Assembly: GCA_002373045.1 (NCBI GenBank)
Contig: DFHU01000003.1
Coordinates: 1-64,000 of the forward strand
Source: Pseudoselenomonas ruminantium
GTDB lineage: Bacteria; Bacillota; Negativicutes; Selenomonadales; Selenomonadaceae
Length of the DNA stretch: 64,000 nt
Direction of reading: 5' to 3'
In this document: piece after piece, positions 1 through 8,195 of the stretch
Position numbering within the stretch: the first letter of the stretch is position 1
Layout: each line of letters starts with the position of its first letter
Notes under the pieces: generated by a model
What the model was told of the DNA's origin: nothing
Database searches by the model: none
What the model saw: the letters and a program-made list of their open reading frames with translations, nothing else
Position numbers and translations under genes: made by a program

Positions 1-20
1 TTGACTTTTTATTTGCAGGC

Positions 21-1544
21 TCAGCCTTTTTGGAAGATATCCCGCGGCACATCTACGCCATGAATGCGGAATTTATCCATAAAGGACGGCTGCAGACCTG
101 TGGCTTCAAAATGCCCTACGGATTTGCCTTTATCGTCAATGTAATCCTGCACATAACGGAACAAATCCTGCAAAATAATCGTATCGCCTTCCATGCCCTG
201 CACTTCGGTAATATGGGTCAGTTTACGGCTGCCGTCCTGCAAACGGGACTGCTGAATAATGAGGTTGATTGCCGAGGATATCTGCGTGCGCACCGCCCGC
301 ACCGGCAGTTCCATCCCCGCCATCAAGGTCATGGTTTCCAAGCGGGACAGCACATCACGCGGGCTGTTGGCATGGGCGGTGGTGATGGAACCATCATGAC
401 CGGTATTCATAGCCTGCAACATATCCAAGGCTTCACCGGAACGAACTTCACCGACAATAATACGGTCAGGACGCATACGCAGAGCATTGCGCACCAAATC
501 GCGAATGGTCACCGCGCCTGTGCCTTCGATATTGGCCGGACGGGATTCCAGCGTAACCACATGGCGCTGCTGCAATCTGAGTTCTGCCGCATCTTCGATG
601 GTGACAATGCGTTCATTCGAGGGAATAAAGGAGGACAGAACATTAAGGGTCGTTGTTTTGCCGGACCCCGTTCCGCCAGCAACCAAAATATTTAACCTGG
701 CCTTAACACAAGCCTGCAAAAACAACGCCATTTTTTCGCTCAGCGTCCCCAATTCCACCAAATTCTCCACAGAAAGTGCGTTCTTGGAAAATTTACGAAT
801 CGTCACCGTTGGCCCAATCAGCGACAACGGCGGAATGATAATATTTACACGAGAGCCATCCGCGAGTCGCGCATCAACGAGCGGCGAGGCTTCATCCACG
901 CGTCTGCCTAGCGGCGCAAGAATACGCTCGATAATGTTCATCAAATGGTTGTCGTCATAAAAACGTGTATCAGAAAGTAAAAGTTTACCATTGCGCTCCA
1001 CGAAAATATCCTTCGGCCCGTTGACCATAATTTCGGTAATGGTATTATCCTTCAAGAGCGGTTCCAATGGCCCCAAGCCTAAAAGTTCATCACAGATATC
1101 ATCCACCAGCACCATGCGTTCTGCGCGGGACAAATTGTAATTGTTATTGACCATTTCCCGTTCCAGATAGGTGGCAATCAAATTCTTGATTTGTTCTCGC
1201 GCGTCTTTGCCCTGTGCTATGAGCTGCTGTTCAGCCACCGTCATTTCATCCACGATACGACGGTGAATCGCCAAACGCAATTCCTGAATTTGGTCAATCT
1301 GCACCACAGCAGAACGGCGTGCCGCAAAAGCAGAAGCCATTTGCGGATGCTCGGAACTTTTTTGTTCCCTCAGGCGGGAATAGGTCTGACTTGCATCCAT
1401 GGTGCTGCTTTTTACCTGCCGCGCAGCTGTGCTGTCACCGTATATCTGCTCCGGACTGTTTTCCACGGACAGATTTGTCCCTCGATTTTCTACTTCCTTA
1501 ATTGCTTGTTCTTTCGTTCTGCCCAAACGCTTTAAGAGCGACAT
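21..1544 (-). CDS. cpaF: Tad/Flp pilus assembly ATPase CpaF (TadA)
   Basis: Cytoplasmic hexameric secretion ATPase that powers Flp pilus assembly at the inner membrane. The 507-residue protein has a charged, poorly conserved N-terminus (about 1-85), then the CpaF-type N-terminal domain, then the ATPase core. Visible motifs are the P-loop GGTGSGKTT (about 290-298), a VTIEDAAEL Asp-box region and the RMRPDRIIVGEVR Walker B/Arg segment. Length fits the family. The ATG at 1544 follows a purine-rich AAGGTGGGG segment. It is the last complete gene of the leftward Tad operon here; tadC and remaining genes probably lie beyond base 1. The assignment is secure. Confidence 0.95.
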   Translation of the reverse strand: MSLLKRLGRTKEQAIKEVENRGTNLSVENSPEQIYGDSTAARQVKSSTMDASQTYSRLREQKSSEHPQMASAFAARRSAVVQIDQIQELRLAIHRRIVDEMTVAEQQLIAQGKDAREQIKNLIATYLEREMVNNNYNLSRAERMVLVDDICDELLGLGPLEPLLKDNTITEIMVNGPKDIFVERNGKLLLSDTRFYDDNHLMNIIERILAPLGRRVDEASPLVDARLADGSRVNIIIPPLSLIGPTVTIRKFSKNALSVENLVELGTLSEKMALFLQACVKARLNILVAGGTGSGKTTTLNVLSSFIPSNERIVTIEDAAELRLQQRHVVTLESRPANIEGTGAVTIRDLVRNALRMRPDRIIVGEVRSGEALDMLQAMNTGHDGSITTAHANSPRDVLSRLETMTLMAGMELPVRAVRTQISSAINLIIQQSRLQDGSRKLTHITEVQGMEGDTIILQDLFRYVQDYIDDKGKSVGHFEATGLQPSFMDKFRIHGVDVPRDIFQKG

Positions 1545-1601
1545 ATCATCCCCACCTTGTTTGCTTCAGCGTAAAATCAATATCCCTATTTATATTCTCT
1601 T

Positions 1602-2033
1602 TTATGTATTTCCACTTGAACTTCCACTATTTACCTCAGGTTCTATCGGCATGGTACATGTTACTGGCCCCAAAGTCTCCGGCAAAACGATGATATTTAC
1701 CTTACGATTCATCGTCACCTCTACCTCAACATAACCGGTATTTGTTCCATCTGGTTCGTGTACTTCCGCCTTATAGTTTTCTGTATAAAGCTTTGCCTTG
1801 TAGAGCGCAGGTGTATAGGACTTATTGAGCAGGGCCGCTTTTTTCTGCTCCCGTTTTTGAGCGTCCTTCTGTATGGCTATATTTCTAGCCGCCTCTCGGA
1901 CTGAGGTGGTGCACTGCATATAATCCGCATAGGCAAAGGCGCCATATATCATGCCCATAATCAAAATTAAAAACAGGGGAATAATCAGCGCAAACTCCAC
2001 GACCGACTGGCCTTTCTGTCTGTTCACCTGCAT
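1602..2033 (-). CDS. TadE-like pseudopilin
   Basis: Minor pseudopilin of the Tad system. The 143-residue product begins MQVNRQKGQSVVEFALIIPL, with a short basic leader, a Gly before a Val-Val-Glu-Phe segment (the TadE/TadF processing pattern) and one N-terminal membrane helix. It then has a Lys/Ala-rich region and a beta-rich tail ending in Ser/Gly. A longer reading frame could begin with TTG at 2084, but that codon lies in the loop of a predicted terminator (2062-2097). I therefore prefer the ATG at 2033, although its GGAGGT is very close. It lies between the pilin gene and cpaF. Confidence 0.82.
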   Translation of the reverse strand: MQVNRQKGQSVVEFALIIPLFLILIMGMIYGAFAYADYMQCTTSVREAARNIAIQKDAQKREQKKAALLNKSYTPALYKAKLYTENYKAEVHEPDGTNTGYVEVEVTMNRKVNIIVLPETLGPVTCTMPIEPEVNSGSSSGNT

Positions 2034-2061
2034 CACCTCCCCGCCCAAATAACCTAGTGAA

Positions 2062-2097
2062 GAAAAGAGCTTCCCAAAAATCAAGAAGCTCTTTTCC
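2062..2097 (-). terminator. Hairpin terminator/attenuator between pilin and tadE
   Basis: On the minus strand a stem GAAAAGAGCTTC pairs with GAAGCTCTTTTC across a short U-rich loop. It begins about 25 nt after the Flp pilin stop. Being inside an otherwise continuous operon, it probably lets the pilin message exceed the downstream tadE-cpaF message or stabilises the pilin 3' end. This is inference from structure. Confidence 0.7.
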
Positions 2098-2121
2098 TAC
2101 TGCATAAATTAATATTCGCTA

Positions 2122-2358
2122 TTAGCCACCAGTGCTGCCGCCGCCAGTACTGCCGCCACCAGTACCGCTATTAGTGCTTTGACTTGCATCATTTATCTGT
2201 GTAGCTGTATTCGTAAACAACTGCTTTATACTCTGCCCTATACCACTATTCTTATCCAAAGCTATTACGGCAATAGCCACCACAAATGCCAGAATCAGTG
2301 CATACTCCACAATGCCCTGACCCTTTTCCGACCAAAGCTTTTCAATACGCTGTAACAT
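2122..2358 (-). CDS. flp: Flp-type major pilin
   Basis: Structural subunit of the Tad pilus. The 78-residue prepilin starts MLQRIEKLWSEKGQG followed by IVEYALILAF. This is the Flp signature: a Gly at the prepilin-peptidase site, then a hydrophobic helix with Glu-Tyr at positions 3-4 of the mature protein. The ATG at 2358 is preceded by AAAGGA about ten bases upstream; the longer open frame to 2409 overlaps tadB and is unlikely. The C-terminus is unusual for the family, with a run of Gly/Ser/Thr repeats (GTGGGSTGGGSTGG). Predicted to be processed by a TadV-type peptidase not seen in this window. Confidence 0.9.
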   Translation of the reverse strand: MLQRIEKLWSEKGQGIVEYALILAFVVAIAVIALDKNSGIGQSIKQLFTNTATQINDASQSTNSGTGGGSTGGGSTGG

Positions 2359-2401
2359 ATCATCCACATCCTTTCTAAAATAAAACATTATTAATAAAAA
2401 A

Positions 2402-3367
2402 TTATACATCTATATGGACAATCTTTTGAATGACCACATAGCCGATAAACTCTAAAAATAGCGAAATTATCAGTGCCAAACGCCCTAGAGGGTCATCAAT
2501 CAGTATCATTAACTGCTCCGGACTAACAATATACAAAAACAATGCCATTCCAAAGGGCAGAAGCAACAATACCCATGCCGACAACCTTCCCTGTGCCGTC
2601 AATGCGAAAATCTCACGCTTCATGCGAATGCGTTCTTGAATGGTATCGCCGATATTATCGAGAATCTGCGCCAAATTGCCGCCGACTTCCCGCTGTATTA
2701 ACACTGCGGTTATCACCAAATCCAAATCCATACTACCTACTCGGCGGCCCATAGCCTCCAATGCCGACTCCAACGGCACACCCATGGAAACTTCGCGGGA
2801 CACCTGGGCAAATTCATCACTGATAGGCGGTTCCATTTCTCTAGATACGACCTCTACCGACTGAGGGAAACTATAACCTGCCCGCAAAGCATTGGCAATC
2901 GTTGTCAGGCAATCCCCTAGCTGTTCGGTAAAGGCATTACGGCGGTTATATGCCCGCCAAGCTACAAAAATCCAAATAGCTGCGGCAACGAGCCCACCAA
3001 ATAGAAATGCTGTTCCCAGTTCCAAGGTAAGCATCCAACCAATCAGAAAAGCCGCCAAAGAACTAACGGATAATAATACTAAAAATTCGCCGCCCAACAG
3101 GGGAATTCCTGCCTGCCGCATCCGGAAATCCAAAGCTTGTATAGGCCCATGTTCCGCTATGGGAGCCGCGACCTTATGCAGCCATTGCCGCATCCGCTCC
3201 AGATAAGGCTGATCCAAAGTCTGTCCAGCTTCAATGATATGATGACGACGCAGACGATAAAAAATACTCATGCGCCACACATGCTGAAAATATACCGCAA
3301 TCAAGATTACGAGAAAAAAGGCAGCCAAAGCGGCAACTATTGCTGCTAGAATAATCATTGCGCTCAC
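2402..3367 (-). CDS. tadB: Tad inner-membrane platform protein TadB (GspF-type)
   Basis: Polytopic inner-membrane platform that couples the CpaF ATPase to pilin extraction. The 321-residue product has a helix at the N-terminus (about 5-27), two central helices (about 95-140), a cytoplasmic T2SSF domain containing QLGDCLTTIANALRAGYSFP, and two C-terminal helices. The ALRAGYSFPQSV signature fits TadB better than TadC. Its start overlaps the stop of the upstream CpaE-like gene by 4 nt, which argues for translational coupling. Only one F-type protein is visible; the TadC partner is probably off the left edge. Confidence 0.88.
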   Translation of the reverse strand: MSAMIILAAIVAALAAFFLVILIAVYFQHVWRMSIFYRLRRHHIIEAGQTLDQPYLERMRQWLHKVAAPIAEHGPIQALDFRMRQAGIPLLGGEFLVLLSVSSLAAFLIGWMLTLELGTAFLFGGLVAAAIWIFVAWRAYNRRNAFTEQLGDCLTTIANALRAGYSFPQSVEVVSREMEPPISDEFAQVSREVSMGVPLESALEAMGRRVGSMDLDLVITAVLIQREVGGNLAQILDNIGDTIQERIRMKREIFALTAQGRLSAWVLLLLPFGMALFLYIVSPEQLMILIDDPLGRLALIISLFLEFIGYVVIQKIVHIDV

Positions 3368-4479
3368 CTCCGGTCACTGATAAGCGCAAAGGCAAAATCA
3401 GCTACCGCCTCAACAAAAGGTGCGTCTTCCGGCAAATCCTTCATGAGCCGCCCACTGCCCGTAACATCCTTAATTCGCCGTTCCTCCGGCAACATTAATG
3501 TTACGGAGCGCCCCAGTTCTCCTTCCAACTTGCGCTTATGGTCTTCGGTACAGTTATGTACACCGGAAAACATCGTGTAAACCCGCTTTCCATAGGCATC
3601 CCACATATGAAACATCTTTAGCGAACGCTTCATATGCCGTACTTCCTGCCCGCTATTCAGCATAGATATCAGGATATCCGTATCCGCACATTCGGCCAAG
3701 GCCAGCGAAATCGGATTAAAGCCCACAGGCAAATCCAATATGACATAGCGGAACAGACAACCTGCCATCCGCACCACTTCAATCAGGCGGTTAGCCTCCA
3801 CCAGTTCGGCATGTTCTGGCTGCAAAGGGCCGCTCATAATCCATACGCCCTTACCTACCGGATGAAAATAATTTTCTAATGCCGCCGGCGTCAGCAGATT
3901 GATATCATGCGTTGCCTCTACCACATTATGGCGGGGAACAGCATCAAAGAACATCGCCACGTCCCCAAACTGCAAATCCGCATCAATAATCCCTACGGAT
4001 TCGCCACTTTTTTGGGCCAGCTCAATGGCCAACACCGTTGCCAATGTCGTACGGCCCGAATGGCCTTTAGGACTGAACAATGCCAATGTACGCGTTGGCA
4101 AAGCCTGTCCACGACGTTTATAAATCTTCAAGGCTTCTAAGACATCAGTAGAATTGAATGGCTTTAAAATACAACCACAAGCCCCCGCTGACAGCATCGC
4201 TTCGGCAACAGTAGATTTCCACTGCCCCATAGTTCCCAAAATCTGTGCCTGCGGATAAGACTTGATAAATCGAGGTATCATCTCCACAGCCCCAGGTTCA
4301 TCCACATTAATCAAAAACAAATTGGGACGAAAAACACTGCTCTGCCCATAGGCCGTATCCGCATCATGAAAGGTTGCAGCCAGGTCAAAAGCATCATTAG
4401 CCTTGAGTATGCCCGCCATCCGGGACAACATATCCCTGTCCCGCTCTACAAGTATTACGCGATAAGTCACCTTGGTCAC
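3364..4479 (-). CDS. CpaE/TadZ-like receiver plus MinD-like ATPase
   Basis: Localisation factor of the Tad machine. Residues 1-125 form a response-regulator-like fold with an Asp near 60 (LINVDEPG). Residues about 130-371 are a ParA/MinD-type domain. The P-loop is atypical: KGHSGRT at 138-144 has Arg where the catalytic Lys would normally be, a deviation seen among TadZ/CpaE proteins. The Walker B/switch segment GIIDADLQFGDV is intact. It is followed 6 nt upstream by a second ATPase gene, so this operon carries two CpaE-type paralogues. Whether this copy hydrolyses ATP cannot be decided from sequence. Confidence 0.88.
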   Translation of the reverse strand: MTKVTYRVILVERDRDMLSRMAGILKANDAFDLAATFHDADTAYGQSSVFRPNLFLINVDEPGAVEMIPRFIKSYPQAQILGTMGQWKSTVAEAMLSAGACGCILKPFNSTDVLEALKIYKRRGQALPTRTLALFSPKGHSGRTTLATVLAIELAQKSGESVGIIDADLQFGDVAMFFDAVPRHNVVEATHDINLLTPAALENYFHPVGKGVWIMSGPLQPEHAELVEANRLIEVVRMAGCLFRYVILDLPVGFNPISLALAECADTDILISMLNSGQEVRHMKRSLKMFHMWDAYGKRVYTMFSGVHNCTEDHKRKLEGELGRSVTLMLPEERRIKDVTGSGRLMKDLPEDAPFVEAVADFAFALISDRR

Positions 4480-4485
4480 CAGCTC

Positions 4486-5346
4486 TCACTTCATATTCTG
4501 CGCCGTCAGCCAGTCATCATCCCCAAACAGCCAGGAAAGAAGTTTCTTTTTCCCCTTCCTTTCCTGCACCGGATGCGAAGCTATTCTGGACTTCTTGGTT
4601 CGATTTGTATATCTGCTCACCAGTTCCCAATAACTTTGGGTCAACGGTGACAAGGGTACACAATACATGAGTGGCTTTCCCATACGGATAGAATAGGTAA
4701 TGGCCTGCGGGTCACTGGGCAAATGATGATAAATCTTGGCGCCCAATAGTCGCTCGACATCTCTTGCTTTGATATATCTGTCTGAATCGGCCTTATTTTC
4801 GACCAGACAAATCTTACTTTCCTCATAATCAAAGCGCAGAAGCGTATCATAACCAACTTTATAGTTTTTTACCGCCGGTAAAAAATCCATCACACCGACA
4901 AAATTAATGACCGTACTCATATCCAGCATAGCCAGATTCAAAGTACTGAACACGGAAGTCAAATCCAATACAACAAAATTGAATCCCTTCATCGAGCCGA
5001 TGATTTTTTCGACAGCCTCCACGCTGATTAAATAAGCATCATTGATCTCCCTTGGCGGCGGCAATACCGAAAAAGCTGTATCGCCACATTTGTATTCCGT
5101 CAGGTAATCATCTACATTAAATTTTTCTTCATTCCTCAATATAGCCCGTTGGGCATCGGCAATGGTAAAATCACTTACCATATCCAGATAGCCCATAACG
5201 TCACCAAACTGCAAATCAAGGTCTACCAAACATGTCCGATACCCTTCCTCAGCCAGTCCGGCTGCCAAATTGATTGCCGTAACGGTTTTGCCACTACCAG
5301 AGGAAGTGCTGAAAACAGAGATAATAATACTGCTCGTTGCGTCCAT
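4486..5346 (-). CDS. CpaE-like MinD-family ATPase
   Basis: Second Tad-associated ParA/MinD-type ATPase, 286 residues, lacking the receiver domain of its neighbour. It opens with IIISVFSTSSGSGKTVTA, a more canonical P-loop with Lys20, followed by LVDLDLQFGDVMGYLD, the CpaE-type switch motif. The C-terminus is basic and ends in a KGKKKLLSWLFGDDDW segment. It lies 6 nt from the preceding CpaE-like gene and about 35 nt after the secretin gene, within the same transcription unit. Likely role: polar or cluster positioning of the Tad complex, possibly as a heterodimer with the receiver-containing paralogue (inference). Confidence 0.86.
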   Translation of the reverse strand: MDATSSIIISVFSTSSGSGKTVTAINLAAGLAEEGYRTCLVDLDLQFGDVMGYLDMVSDFTIADAQRAILRNEEKFNVDDYLTEYKCGDTAFSVLPPPREINDAYLISVEAVEKIIGSMKGFNFVVLDLTSVFSTLNLAMLDMSTVINFVGVMDFLPAVKNYKVGYDTLLRFDYEESKICLVENKADSDRYIKARDVERLLGAKIYHHLPSDPQAITYSIRMGKPLMYCVPLSPLTQSYWELVSRYTNRTKKSRIASHPVQERKGKKKLLSWLFGDDDWLTAQNMK

Positions 5347-5381
5347 GTCATCAACTCCCCCTTCCCCTATTGCAGCGCTCC

Positions 5382-6947
5382 TTATTTTTTCTTCAGGACA
5401 TCACGATTCAGGTATTTATCCAAAACCGACTCACTGGCCATTTCCGCTGCTACCTGCCGGGAATCATCCCCCTCCCGATTCACCGCAGATGCCTTTTCCT
5501 CAACAGCTTCTTCTGTCTTTTTCTCTGCTGACGCACTTTCTTCATTGAGGTCTACTTTCTTCATGGTAGCCTTCTCCTGCTGACCTTTCTGATAGAACTT
5601 ATGCATATCGTTGGTCATTTCAGCCTTGGAAGCGCTATTCTCATCAACCAAACGTGGCGTAACTAAAATAATCAATTCCTGCCGATTGCGGCTTTTCGAG
5701 GTGTACTTGAAAAATTCGCCAATAATGGGAATATCACCCAGGAAGGGGAATTTGCGAACCACCTTATACTCACGCGAATCCATCAAGCCGCCAATAACCA
5801 TTGTCGAGCCGGATGTTGCCGTTACGACTGCATCCGCCCGCCGTTTGTCCAAAATTGGCTGGTTGTCTATCGTCTCACCACTAGGCATGCTGACTTCTGT
5901 ATGGATAGAGGAAACAATGCGATTTTCCGCATCGACCAAGGGTTTGAACTGGAGGATAATCCCGTAATCTTTGAATTCCGTCGTAGGATTGCCATTTTTA
6001 TCTCTGGTCGTATAGGGAATCTCACCGCCAACCTGAATAACGGCTTCTTCACCGCTCATGGTCGTAATGCTGGGCCGGGATAAAATCTTGGCCCGGTTCT
6101 GTGTTACCAAAGCCCGCAGGGCAACATTGATATCACTATGATGTTCCGTCAACCATGTCCATGGATTATTGCGGAAGGTCGTACTGCCGCCTGAACCATA
6201 GGATTGACCGCCATAAAACACGCCAGGCGAACTGATAAGGTCTGAACCGGTGCCTGAGCCATAGACAAAGCCCAAATCCGAATTTTCCGTAGGATTAATC
6301 GCTACTACTTGTGCTTCCAGTTTTATCTGCGAAGGATGACGAAGATGCAGCAGGTCGATTACCGAACCGGCTGAGGAATACGTATTTCCCCCGACTGAAC
6401 CGGAACGCGAATTTTTATCCGCAGTTTGTGCCTGCAGACGCATATTGGCATTGCTGCCTACACTAAGATTTCCTGACGTATCATCCTTCACAAAGAGTTG
6501 CGCGGTTCGCATAGCATAATTGCGCTCATACTGATTTTCCACGGTACCGGTAAGCAAGACTTTACCATCCACCATCTTTACCCGTACTCCCGGCAAGCCG
6601 ATAGCACTTTCAATAACCTTGGCCTGCCCCTCATCTTCAGGAGACACACCGACAATGTATTCATAACGTGCTCCATCCGCCCCCCAAACGAAGAGTGACG
6701 TGGTTCCGGCCTTGTGTGCTACCACCAAAAATTCTTTCCTCGATGATGGTACTCTCACGATGGTTGCAATCTCCGGGTCCCCCACTGCTATGCGGGTAAT
6801 GCTTGTCGGCATAGATACATAACGCGAACTATGTACACCAACGGATAACAACTCCGCTGCCGAAACACTTGCTGTCCAAAAACAAAAACTGGCCAATAAA
6901 CCTGTAATGATTCTCAAATTTTTCCGTTTCAAGCCGTCCACCCTCAC
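5382..6947 (-). CDS. rcpA: Tad secretin CpaC/RcpA
   Basis: Outer-membrane secretin ring through which the pilus exits. The 521-residue product has a signal peptide (hydrophobic stretch about 12-30, cleavage after VSA). A pilus-assembly N-terminal domain follows (about 35-105), then a BON-like segment with VLLTGTVENQ, then the secretin core with the VQVGGEIPY and GGLMDSR motifs. After about residue 440 there is a Lys/Glu/Ala-rich extension unlike core secretins. GTG at 6947 overlaps the cpaB stop by 4 nt; a TTG five codons later is an alternative start. An outer-membrane secretin agrees with a diderm cell. Confidence 0.93.
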   Translation of the reverse strand: MRVDGLKRKNLRIITGLLASFCFWTASVSAAELLSVGVHSSRYVSMPTSITRIAVGDPEIATIVRVPSSRKEFLVVAHKAGTTSLFVWGADGARYEYIVGVSPEDEGQAKVIESAIGLPGVRVKMVDGKVLLTGTVENQYERNYAMRTAQLFVKDDTSGNLSVGSNANMRLQAQTADKNSRSGSVGGNTYSSAGSVIDLLHLRHPSQIKLEAQVVAINPTENSDLGFVYGSGTGSDLISSPGVFYGGQSYGSGGSTTFRNNPWTWLTEHHSDINVALRALVTQNRAKILSRPSITTMSGEEAVIQVGGEIPYTTRDKNGNPTTEFKDYGIILQFKPLVDAENRIVSSIHTEVSMPSGETIDNQPILDKRRADAVVTATSGSTMVIGGLMDSREYKVVRKFPFLGDIPIIGEFFKYTSKSRNRQELIILVTPRLVDENSASKAEMTNDMHKFYQKGQQEKATMKKVDLNEESASAEKKTEEAVEEKASAVNREGDDSRQVAAEMASESVLDKYLNRDVLKKK

Positions 6948-7867
6948 TTCGCAGTAACTTTATCGCCTTCAATGATTTCAAAGCCGCCAGAGGAGCGTGG
7001 AGCCGCAGGTGCCTGGACTGCCGGTGCCGAATAAACCGGCGCCGCAGCTGGTGCAGGCGCAGCCGCTGCTGTATTGGCTTTGACTACTTCATTTCCTTTC
7101 GAGGACCGCAGCGTATAAGTGTCCAAAAAGTTTCCTGTATCTGCTGTATGGAACGGACGCAATGCCAAATAAATATCCCCTATGGCCGCTGCGGAAATGA
7201 GTTGCAGCATATCGTCTGGCTGCAACGCCAGCGTAGCCGTAGCCGGCTTCACCGTCCGCACTTTGTCCTTAGCAGCGTCTTTTTCCTGTGCCGCTGTATC
7301 CTGATTAATCCCCAACAGCAGGACATTTTTGAGCAGGAACCGGCTGGTAGCTCCCTGATTGGTTTTCTCCACCAAAATTACATCCACGTAATCGCCTGGT
7401 TTTGCAAACCCTGCTACACCGGTAACTTCACTAACCCCTACCGATACTGCCCGGCAGTTCTCCGGAATTTCACCTACGAAGCCGACTTTAGTCTTGTCCA
7501 CAATCAGCTTGGACAGAGTAACAATATCCCCGGCATAGATTGTCGAAGCAGCAGGCTGTCCCACTACATCCTGCATGTTTATCATCGCCCCCCGCGGAAC
7601 GGCTTCCACGGGAACTTCCTTGATTTCCAACATATCCTCCTGAATTACGGTACGGGACGGGATATCATCTTTCGCCATCACCACCTGTGTCATAGCTGTC
7701 TGTGTCTGTACAGCAGGCGCTGTCTTCTGTACTTCTGCGGCCTTATCGGTCATCCCACTCAACGCCATATAGACCACCAAAAACACCGCTACCGCCGTTC
7801 CCCCTGCCAGCATCAATAACTGTCTGGGCTGTAAATCGTTTAGTACATCCATTAGCTTGGAAAACAT
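6944..7867 (-). CDS. cpaB: Flp pilus assembly protein CpaB (RcpC)
   Basis: Periplasmic, inner-membrane-anchored Tad protein with an SAF domain. After a short cytoplasmic segment there is one membrane helix (LLMLAGGTAVAVFLVVYMAL), then the SAF/RcpC region (VVMAKDDIPSRTVIQEDML and the CpaB-type VGVSEVTGVAGFAKPGDYVDV). A Pro/Ala-rich linker near the C-terminus probably spans periplasm. I chose ATG 7867 because AAGGGG sits six bases upstream; a GTG at 7882 is possible. It is the first gene of the leftward pilus operon and lies behind a good promoter at 7946-7974. Confidence 0.92.
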   Translation of the reverse strand: MFSKLMDVLNDLQPRQLLMLAGGTAVAVFLVVYMALSGMTDKAAEVQKTAPAVQTQTAMTQVVMAKDDIPSRTVIQEDMLEIKEVPVEAVPRGAMINMQDVVGQPAASTIYAGDIVTLSKLIVDKTKVGFVGEIPENCRAVSVGVSEVTGVAGFAKPGDYVDVILVEKTNQGATSRFLLKNVLLLGINQDTAAQEKDAAKDKVRTVKPATATLALQPDDMLQLISAAAIGDIYLALRPFHTADTGNFLDTYTLRSSKGNEVVKANTAAAAPAPAAAPVYSAPAVQAPAAPRSSGGFEIIEGDKVTAK

Positions 7868-7882
7868 TGGCATCCCCTTCAC

Positions 7883-8195
7883 TTCTCTATAAATTTTTAC
7901 CCCTCTTTGTAAATTATCTATATTGTTTTAATTATTTTTTTTTTAATTATATCACCCTGCGGAAAAATTCGCAATAATTACACGTTAACACAGGACATGC
8001 TGGAAAAACTTTTTTCAGTCCCTTTTTACCTGCATTTATGAATACTATTCGTGAACAAATAGAAAAAACCTCCCTAAAAGGAATAAATATTTTGCCCCAT
8101 TCCGCCGTTTTATTTGCTGAAAATATCCGCATTTTATGATATAATGTTATAAATATTGAAATTATCACACAATAATAAAACCGAGGTGTAGCTTT
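7883..8195. promoter_or_regulatory. Divergent promoter region, Tad operon / GGDEF gene
   Basis: This 313-base gap separates divergent genes. On the minus strand TTGCGA (7969-7974), a 17-base spacer and TATAAT (7946-7951) form a promoter for the pilus operon. On the plus strand CTGAAA (8117-8122), 17 bases and TATAAT (8140-8145) fit a promoter for the GGDEF gene. I see no c-di-GMP riboswitch and no ORF; the middle is AT-rich without clear structure. Confidence 0.6.

Noticed and set aside
30..695. Long plus-strand open frame opposite cpaF, and many similar ones opposite gyrB, mnmG and glutamate synthase genes
   Set aside because: They are antisense shadows of strongly conserved genes, with His/Arg-rich low-quality translations and no RBS.
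7883..8195. c-di-GMP riboswitch between the Tad operon and the GGDEF gene
   Set aside because: I looked for the GEMM-type conserved bulges and tetraloop-receptor pattern on both strands and did not find them.
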